From the NCBI GenBank assembly GCA_963691655.1, contig OY829329.1, positions 12,166,708 to 12,230,707 of the forward strand: a DNA stretch of 64,000 nt. The letters are read 5' to 3'. The notes below the pieces were generated by a model, which did no database searches, had not been told where the DNA came from, and was given only the letters and a program-made list of their open reading frames with translations. This DNA comes from Toxonevra muliebris. Lineage: Eukaryota; Arthropoda; Insecta; Diptera; Pallopteridae. Of this stretch, positions 58,091 to 64,000 are shown in pieces. The translations under genes were made by a program, and so were the position numbers. Numbering within the stretch: position 1 is the first letter of the stretch; the number at the start of each line of letters is the position of its first letter.

Positions 58091-61000
58091 AAATACATAC
58101 AAAAATGATTTTTTTTTTTTTCATTTTGGAAACTTGGAAAATAAATACGCTATCAAACAAAACTCATGAAAACTCATGTCAACTTCAGCCAGCTATACTA
58201 AGAAATAATATCAGCAACAACTACAATAACAACATCGCAAATATCACAACAACTAAATAGTAAGAATAACTCCCGCAAGACACTCACTTAACGTAAATGA
58301 AGCGACGTCCAGCTGTTTTGACGCTAACAACCGAATGAATGTTTAGATACGCTGCCGTTCTTGCCAGCTCCAGCTCCAGCTCACTCTTACCATCACCATA
58401 ACTGCGCACTCATTGATTGCCCTAACCGGCTTCAAGCAGCCAGCCAGCATAGCGATATCATATGAACAGATACCAAGCAAAGAATATGAGAGAAATGAAA
58501 TGAAAAAAAAAAAAAAAAAAATTTGAAATATAAAGGGGGCGGAAAACAGAGAACCCAATAGAACCAAAACCCGCCAAAAAATTTTTGGAAATATTTTAGC
58601 TACACAGCGACGACGACGATGAACCAAAAAAAAAAAATTAAACAAGAAAAACTTGCTAGCTCTCGTCGTCTTACAACCAGCATCGGCGTACCTATCAGGT
58701 AGTGTGAGTTTGAGTTTATGCTGAGAACGAAACGACAAACGATGGCGTTGATAATAACAGCAAGGACGAGTACGACATCGACGACGACGACGAAGTACGT
58801 AAAACGTAGAATGTAACGTGTAGTAAGTAAAGGACGTGAAGGACGATTTGGATTTTGTTGGTTTCTTATACCTTCTACTTATCACTTGTGCCTTGCGTTA
58901 TGATGTGGCATTTCTTTCTTTCTTTTTGCTTGGATTTTTTTTTTTCTTTTTTCTTTCGATTGTTGCCTGCTATGTACCCGTCATGCACTCATATATTTTC
59001 GCAGACATTTTTTCTTGACTGCTTTTGCTGTTGTTATAGCTGATGTTGATTCCTATAACATTCGTTGTACGTTTTTGCATTTAGAGCTTCCCCAAAAGGC
59101 GTCCGTCCGTCCGTCTGTCCGTCCAACATAGCACAATGATGAATTACACTATGAAGCAGCAGCGCCAGCAGTAGAAGTAGCAGTAACAGCACAAATGCTT
59201 ATGCGTTTCGTAAGTCGGTGAGTGTGTGTAGGCGTCAAAAGTTTCAAAATTTGTTGGTACGATTTTTCGATGGAGTCGGTTTGGCCGTGGGTGGTAGCAG
59301 TGGTGGCAGTCGTGGTGGCTAGTTGTCGTACTCATGTTCTCACACTCTTCGTCAACGTCGTTTCCCAATCCCGTTGTAGAGACGGCGTTGCTTGAATTAG
59401 ACAGCCTGTGTACTGCAGTGTGATTGAGAATGAAGTCCGTAAGGGTACGGTCGATGGTTGATACGACGACGAGCACATTCTTTTTTTGCGTCTTTTTTTG
59501 TTGTTGTTTTTTCTTTTTGTTTTTTTCCTCTGATATGGTTCTGGTTCTGCTTGAATGGTTTTTAAGTGAGGCAAGAAATCCCTAAAGATTTTCGGCCGGA
59601 ATATTAGGCGGGTGGGTAATGATGAAGGAGTGAGGGTTTTGGCTCTGTGAGTGCGGTACATTTTGGTTGAAGTTGGCACGAATGTTAGGTCTCGTCGTTG
59701 TTGTTTTTTTTTTTTGTTTTGTTCGCGTGCTTGTTTTTTTTTTTTTTTACTTTTTGCTTCTCTTGTGCCTATTTTTTGACGGCAGCTATTCTCTGTTCGA
59801 CTGTAGATAATACCAAGCCCAAATGAAAGCAAAACGTTAAAAAAAAGTTTAACGTTTGAACGTGAAAAGGGTCGCCGACGCAGGCGAAGCATAAGCACAC
59901 GTTCGTCTCCTTCTCAGCTCGCCATCATAATCATGAACATCATCAAAATATCGTAGTCGTTAGAGTCAGCCTTCGAATTGAGCGAGACTGGCAAGAATTG
60001 CGCGTTCAATTTTGGCAGTTCAGCAGTTGTTTGGTTGCTAGGGCGCAAAAAACTGAGCTCTTCGTCTATCCTTCTGTCCGTCCAACCATCCGTCCTGTGA
60101 AGCAACTGCCTACAATAGAGTAGAAGAAAAAAAAGTGAAACAAAAATGGGGACGTTTGCGAATAATATCTTTGATGGATCCCCCATGCATGCAGAAAGAA
60201 AAGAAAAAAGGGTTCCCTGCATCATCATCATCATCATCGTCGTATGCAAACGAGACGCGTTTTGGTGCTTATCTCAAAATCATCGTTGTTGTTCCCACTA
60301 CACAATATAGCGGTGTCAGGGGTAGTAGAAGCGGTGACAGTGGTAGTAGTAGCGGTGGCAGTGGGGGTGGTAGCGGTGGCAGTGGGGGTGGTAGCGGTGG
60401 CAGTGGTGGTGGTAGCGGTATCAGTGATGATGGTAGCGGTATCAGTGGTGATGGTAGCGGCGTCAGTGATGATGGTAGCGGCATCAGTGGTGATGGTACT
60501 GGCAGTAACAATGAAGGTAGTGGCAGCAACAGCAAAGTTAGTGGCTGCAGCTGTGAAAGTATTAGCGATATCAGGGAGGATAGCGGCAGCAGCCCTGATA
60601 CTAAACTGACTTTAGCAGTGACGGTTGTCGTAGCGGTATTGGCAGTGGTTGTTGCAAAAACCAATGCTGCTTCAAGTTTCCGTCGCGAATATTTTAATTT
60701 GGGGTACACATATCTTCTCGTCATCGTCGTTGAGGTATTTCGTAGTCAATATTTATGCCTGAAGTTGAATATATTTGTGTGTGTGTGTGTATAGAAAAAT
60801 TGCGTAGCACATTAGCGATTTAGGGATGTGGAAAATTTGCGTATATGCATGCGAAGGTGTCTATTTTGTAGACACTGACTGACATCTATACATTGTAATA
60901 TTAAAAAAAGGGATAAGATTGTTTTGGCGTGGTGTGTGCGTTGATTTTTTTTTTGCATGTGTCATCTAACGAGTTAAAGTCAGCTAGCTATCTGTTCAAA

Positions 61001-61319
61001 CCTCATGTCTGTCTACCTGTGTGTATGCTGTCTATGCTAATTTCAGCTGGATTAAAAAAGCAACCAAACCATCATTAGATTTAGGTACGTAGGTTGTGAA
61101 ACGCAAAGTCTGCTTTTTTAGATATTAAAGTTATCCAAGTTGCTTTAAGTGGGCACAATTTTCATTAAAGGCACCCAACCAACTGCCGAAGTTTTCAGTT
61201 CGCTAGCGAGTTCGAGACATTAATTTTTTTCTTTATAAAAATATATTGAAAGACTGAAGTTGTTGTTTTTGTAGGCTTATCTGTAGATTTATTGTCTAAA
61301 AAACTGTTCCTGCTAGACT
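58091..61319. other. Microsatellite-rich unique DNA
   Basis: CAA, GAC/GTC, CATCAT, TCCG (59100-59125) and T/A runs. Frames of 180-219 codons here (58343-58885 -, 59332-59898 -, 60135-60794 +) are built from simple repeats. No exon supported. Confidence 0.5.
60360..60506. repeat. Minisatellite, 21-bp unit, about seven copies
   Basis: Units of the form AGTGRTGRTGGTAGCGGYRTC start at 60360, 60381, 60402, 60423, 60444, 60465 and 60486. Being 21 bp it keeps frame, giving GSG-S-rich strings on + and Pro/Leu-rich ones on -. The frame extends beyond the repeat on both sides, but no coding gene is supported. Confidence 0.92.
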
Positions 61320-62090
61320 CAGGTTAAACGAAGTCTGGCTCGACTAAGTTAATATAGGACACAATCAGATATACCACCAGTTGTCAGTGCATGCCTCGAT
61401 GCCCGTGGACAATCGTGTGCCTTATATCCACTTCGAAAGAAAATATAATGTCAGGCCGACGAAACGGGATCAATCGTTAAGTCCGGAGATCGTACTCTTA
61501 GGTCTAAGTCTTGTCTTCTATACTGACGGATCCAAAACCTCAAGCGGTATTGGATCCGGTTAGTATTTGGACGAAGAGACCAAGTATTCATTTTCCCCTA
61601 GACAAATGGCCACAGCCTTCCTAATGTCTAATAGTCAGGTTACACTGAAGGCCCTTGCCAACACTGTCAGCTTTTCGAAATTTGTCAGCGAGTGTAACGT
61701 ACAATTAAATTGTGTTGCAATACACAAACTGGCTAACGAAAGCTCTGCAGTTTCATTATGGCTCCGAAACCTTTTCTTGGTATAAGTTCAGGTGAAAACA
61801 TGCGTTGGATCAAGGAGTTCGTGTGTTCCATTCATAAAAGAAGAAAGTCCGAGCTTGGCTTCTGCAGAACTGCAAAGTGCTTTGTGAGACAATCCAACAG
61901 GAAAGCAAAAAAGTTCGAGGCTGGAAAACCTTAGACTTTTCTACTTCCTATTTATCACCTCACAATTCTTTCCTTTCTTTCTACTACTGGCTCTATACTG
62001 TGTAGAGTACAATTGTTCTTGAAACTGTGTGCTTTGGTTTAGTCCAGCCCACCCGCAACTCTAACTCTATCCTATCCTATGCTAATAATC
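61320..62090 (+). pseudogene. Non-LTR retrotransposon fragment, RNase H and 3' end
   Basis: VFYTDGSKTSSGIGSG (about 61508-61560), the RNase H start with its first Asp, then a stop, then in another frame SNSQVTLKALANTVSFSKFV (about 61630), where the second active-site Asp of TDSQ is replaced. After more decay the 3' end carries TCCAGCCCACCC and (TATCC)n at about 62068-62081, a variant of the (TAACC)n tail. 5' part missing. Confidence 0.8.
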
Positions 62091-63780
62091 GAATGTTTGA
62101 TTCGATGGCTCGTCGGCTGCTCATGCTGCATCATTATAAACCTAACACTTAGGATTCAGCTTAAACCTGGAAGAGAGAAAGATTACCTCGGGTTGCCCCT
62201 AATGTTATTAATATTCGTAAGATTCGTAAGGAATTGGGGAACTTTTCAATACTTCTTTGGCGATGATCTTAATAATCATGAGTTGGTGTAGTGAGGTCTG
62301 GAGTAATCACACTGATTCGTTTGCTGGCATACAAACTCAACCTTGTCCCATAATACTTAGGTTTAGTGAAAAATCGTTGAATTCGTAACTAATCCTGTGA
62401 AGGTAGATTTAGGTCTGTTTGGTACCAAAAGAGTATCGGTAGTTAACAGTTATTGTTCATATACCATGAGTTGTCGACAGTCATACGTCAATATCTGATA
62501 AGATTTGAGTTCGGGATTTTCTCAGCGCCGTTTCGGGAATAATTCCTAACATTCGAGAGTTGACGCAGGAAAATTTTTGCTCTAATTCATTACTGGTAAC
62601 CAAATTTATTTCAGTATCAATGTGTTGAATGAAAAATTGTGCTTTTCAACTGAACTGATTCTGGTTAGTTTGATAATATAGATTGGTTTGATGGAAATGT
62701 GCGACATCATTAGCTTATAGTTGTCCGTCAATATCCTGTCAGATTTACGTTCGTGATCTTTTTTCTCAATTCAGTTCAAAATATTCTGATTTGGTTTGCA
62801 ATTTACGTCAGTCCGATACTGAAACTACATAGATCGACTATTGCTCGTTTGCAGTTCACCAGAACTTCTCACTCGTCAAGTATCTCGTCTGAAAATTAGA
62901 CTTTAAATATGTAAAGTTTTGCCTAGTAAGGCTGCAGCTCGTCAACTGAGCTTCCCAGTTTATTTTAGACTGAGAGTTTATCTTAGTGTAGCAAAGATGA
63001 TATTAATTAAAGTAAAGACGAAATAGTAGTAATCAAGTTTTTTGTCGGCTAAATTCTCTGCCATTGGCTTTGTATTTCAATGGAGTTTTGAAATATTTGG
63101 CTAGTACTGGAACAGCATCGGTAGCCATTGATGCAGCACCAAAATTGAGTTAGGCTAAGAGTTCATTTTCTCGGAGTACTGGAGACACTATTGAACAAAA
63201 ATGCAGCAATATTATCCTGGCGCAGGCATTAGAGAACGGAGTTAGTTAGATGGCTGGTAGTTGGTTTGGTAAAACCAACGGTAGCTGGACTTTGTCTGTC
63301 CATATTATGTCAACACATATAATTAAATGTCGTCATTGTTGACAGGGTATAGGAGTTTCTTACTCGTACTTCGACGGCTAAGCTTGGGTGCATTGATTCT
63401 ATCTTTGTGTTGAGAGTTTGTCTAGTTTATCTCTTGGGCAGGCATAGGCATTAGTCCGATGGTCGATCGTTGGTTTTCCAACGGAGTCAATCCTATGATG
63501 GTTGCTAATTTATGTTATTCCGGTATTACAATGGAACCAACCGACAGGCAACTGATCGATCTCTCATCGCTATCGACACAATTTTTTATTGAGAAAACAG
63601 GACGATTTTGCTGAAGATTTTGTTTAGAAGGCAGTGATTTCGTCTGATCAAAGGAACCACGATTCTCTGAAATCTAATTTAAGCCAGATAATCATTTCCA
63701 GTACTAATACTTTCGGACTTAATGCTATTCTATCTGATATTACAACACTGCTTCACTATCCTTCGCCAATAATATTTATA
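62091..63780. repeat. Diverged tandem tract, one period about 240 bp
   Basis: CGTCAATATCTGATAAGATTTG at 62486 matches CGTCAATATCCTGTCAGATTTA at 62726, with further parallel blocks (GTTCGGGATTTTCTCA and GTTCGTGATCTTTTTTCTCA). Later stretches (63060-63560) repeat phrases such as TTGGTTTTCCAACGGAGTC and TTGTATTTCAATGGAGT, but are too diverged to set a period. No gene. Confidence 0.45.
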
Positions 63781-63782
63781 TA

Positions 63783-64000
63783 TTGGGAGTATGAATATAT
63801 AAACTCGTATTTTTTTCGTAATTTTGACATTTATTGTGAAAAAGTGATTATAAATTTATTCTTTAAAGTATTATCTATCGTTAGCCACAACCTTTTCCCA
63901 TCTTTCTGGTAGTATACAGATTCCGCGTCGAAAGAACTCCTCATCTTTTCAGGTTATCCACGAATCGACCCATTTTTTGAGTTCTTCGAAAGAACGGAAG
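63783..64000 (-). mobile_element. mariner element, copy 3, running off the window
   Basis: Starts after a TA (63781-63782) with TTGGGAGTATGAATATATAA and follows copy 2 closely (transposase C terminus on the minus strand, with substitutions such as TATCTATCGTTAGCC). The window ends within the transposase, before the second catalytic position, so that residue cannot be read here. Confidence 0.93.

Noticed and set aside
58343..58885. 180-codon minus-strand frame
   Set aside because: Composition follows GAC/GTC triplets and A runs (Arg and Phe strings). No recognisable domain.
59332..59898. 188-codon minus-strand frame
   Set aside because: Lys/Gln-rich from A runs and CAA triplets; overlaps other frames. 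No gene evidence.
60135..60794. 219-codon + strand frame with Gly/Ser repeats
   Set aside because: The frame is held open by the 21-bp minisatellite and surrounding triplet repeats; a 151-codon frame overlaps it on the other strand. No domain, conserved start or splice evidence.
1..64000. Prokaryotic operon, phage or CRISPR system
   Set aside because: No operon-like coding density, no ribosome-binding sites ahead of real genes, and no regularly spaced short repeats with unique spacers; all repeats are explained as eukaryotic transposons, satellites or microsatellites.

Overview
This is a non-coding-rich nuclear window from an insect, most likely a higher fly (Diptera). I lean towards a tephritid-like genome, but only on general look: the window holds no gene that fixes the species. 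The evidence is AT-rich DNA full of short CA, CT, CAA and CAT microsatellites, mariner and hAT-type DNA transposons, RNase H-bearing non-LTR retrotransposons ending in (TAACC)n, tRNA-derived SINEs, and a fly-style Inr/DPE promoter. I see no bacterial gene, CRISPR array, rRNA gene or functional tRNA gene.

The only host gene I can support is on the + strand near the middle. A (CT)n GAGA tract (26751-26773) lies about 125 bp upstream of a good Initiator (26896-26901) with MTE-like and DPE-like downstream elements. A roughly 608-nt leader almost free of ATGs follows, then a strong-context ATG at 27506 opening a 13-codon exon that ends exactly at a consensus donor (27545). I recognise no further exon, so if the gene is real the remaining 36 kb is intron or beyond.

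The rest alternates between two textures. Microsatellite-rich, apparently unique DNA lies at about 4.2-7.7, 11.6-13.6, 24.2-26.9, 36.4-38.6, 43.7-46.8, 50.8-55.3 and 58.1-61.1 kb. Between these are layered transposon graveyards. They hold three mariner copies (19127, 30373, 63783), three copies plus an older relic of one hAT-type element with GGGGAATT-rich ends (8275, 16145, 20598, ~42281), and three further hAT-like families (18935/20912, 20040, 38947). They also hold a 78-bp near-perfect hairpin element in two copies, at least eight non-LTR retrotransposon 3' ends, and four SINE copies. Several insertions carry clear target-site duplications, which allow exact boundaries.

The most unusual observation concerns the SINEs. 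The same tRNA-Glu-like head plus spacer (about 225 bp) is joined, at the same point, to two unrelated 3' modules. One is a LINE-type tail ending (TAACC)n. The other is a second tRNA-like unit followed by a pyrimidine tract and an (AAT)n tail. Copies of both types are flanked by 11-14 bp duplications, so each was inserted as one unit. Other points of note are two mariner copies sharing the same loss of a catalytic Asp, a nest of hAT elements at 18.9-21.6 kb, and old tandem arrays hidden beneath insertions at 46.8-50.7 and 30-32 kb.
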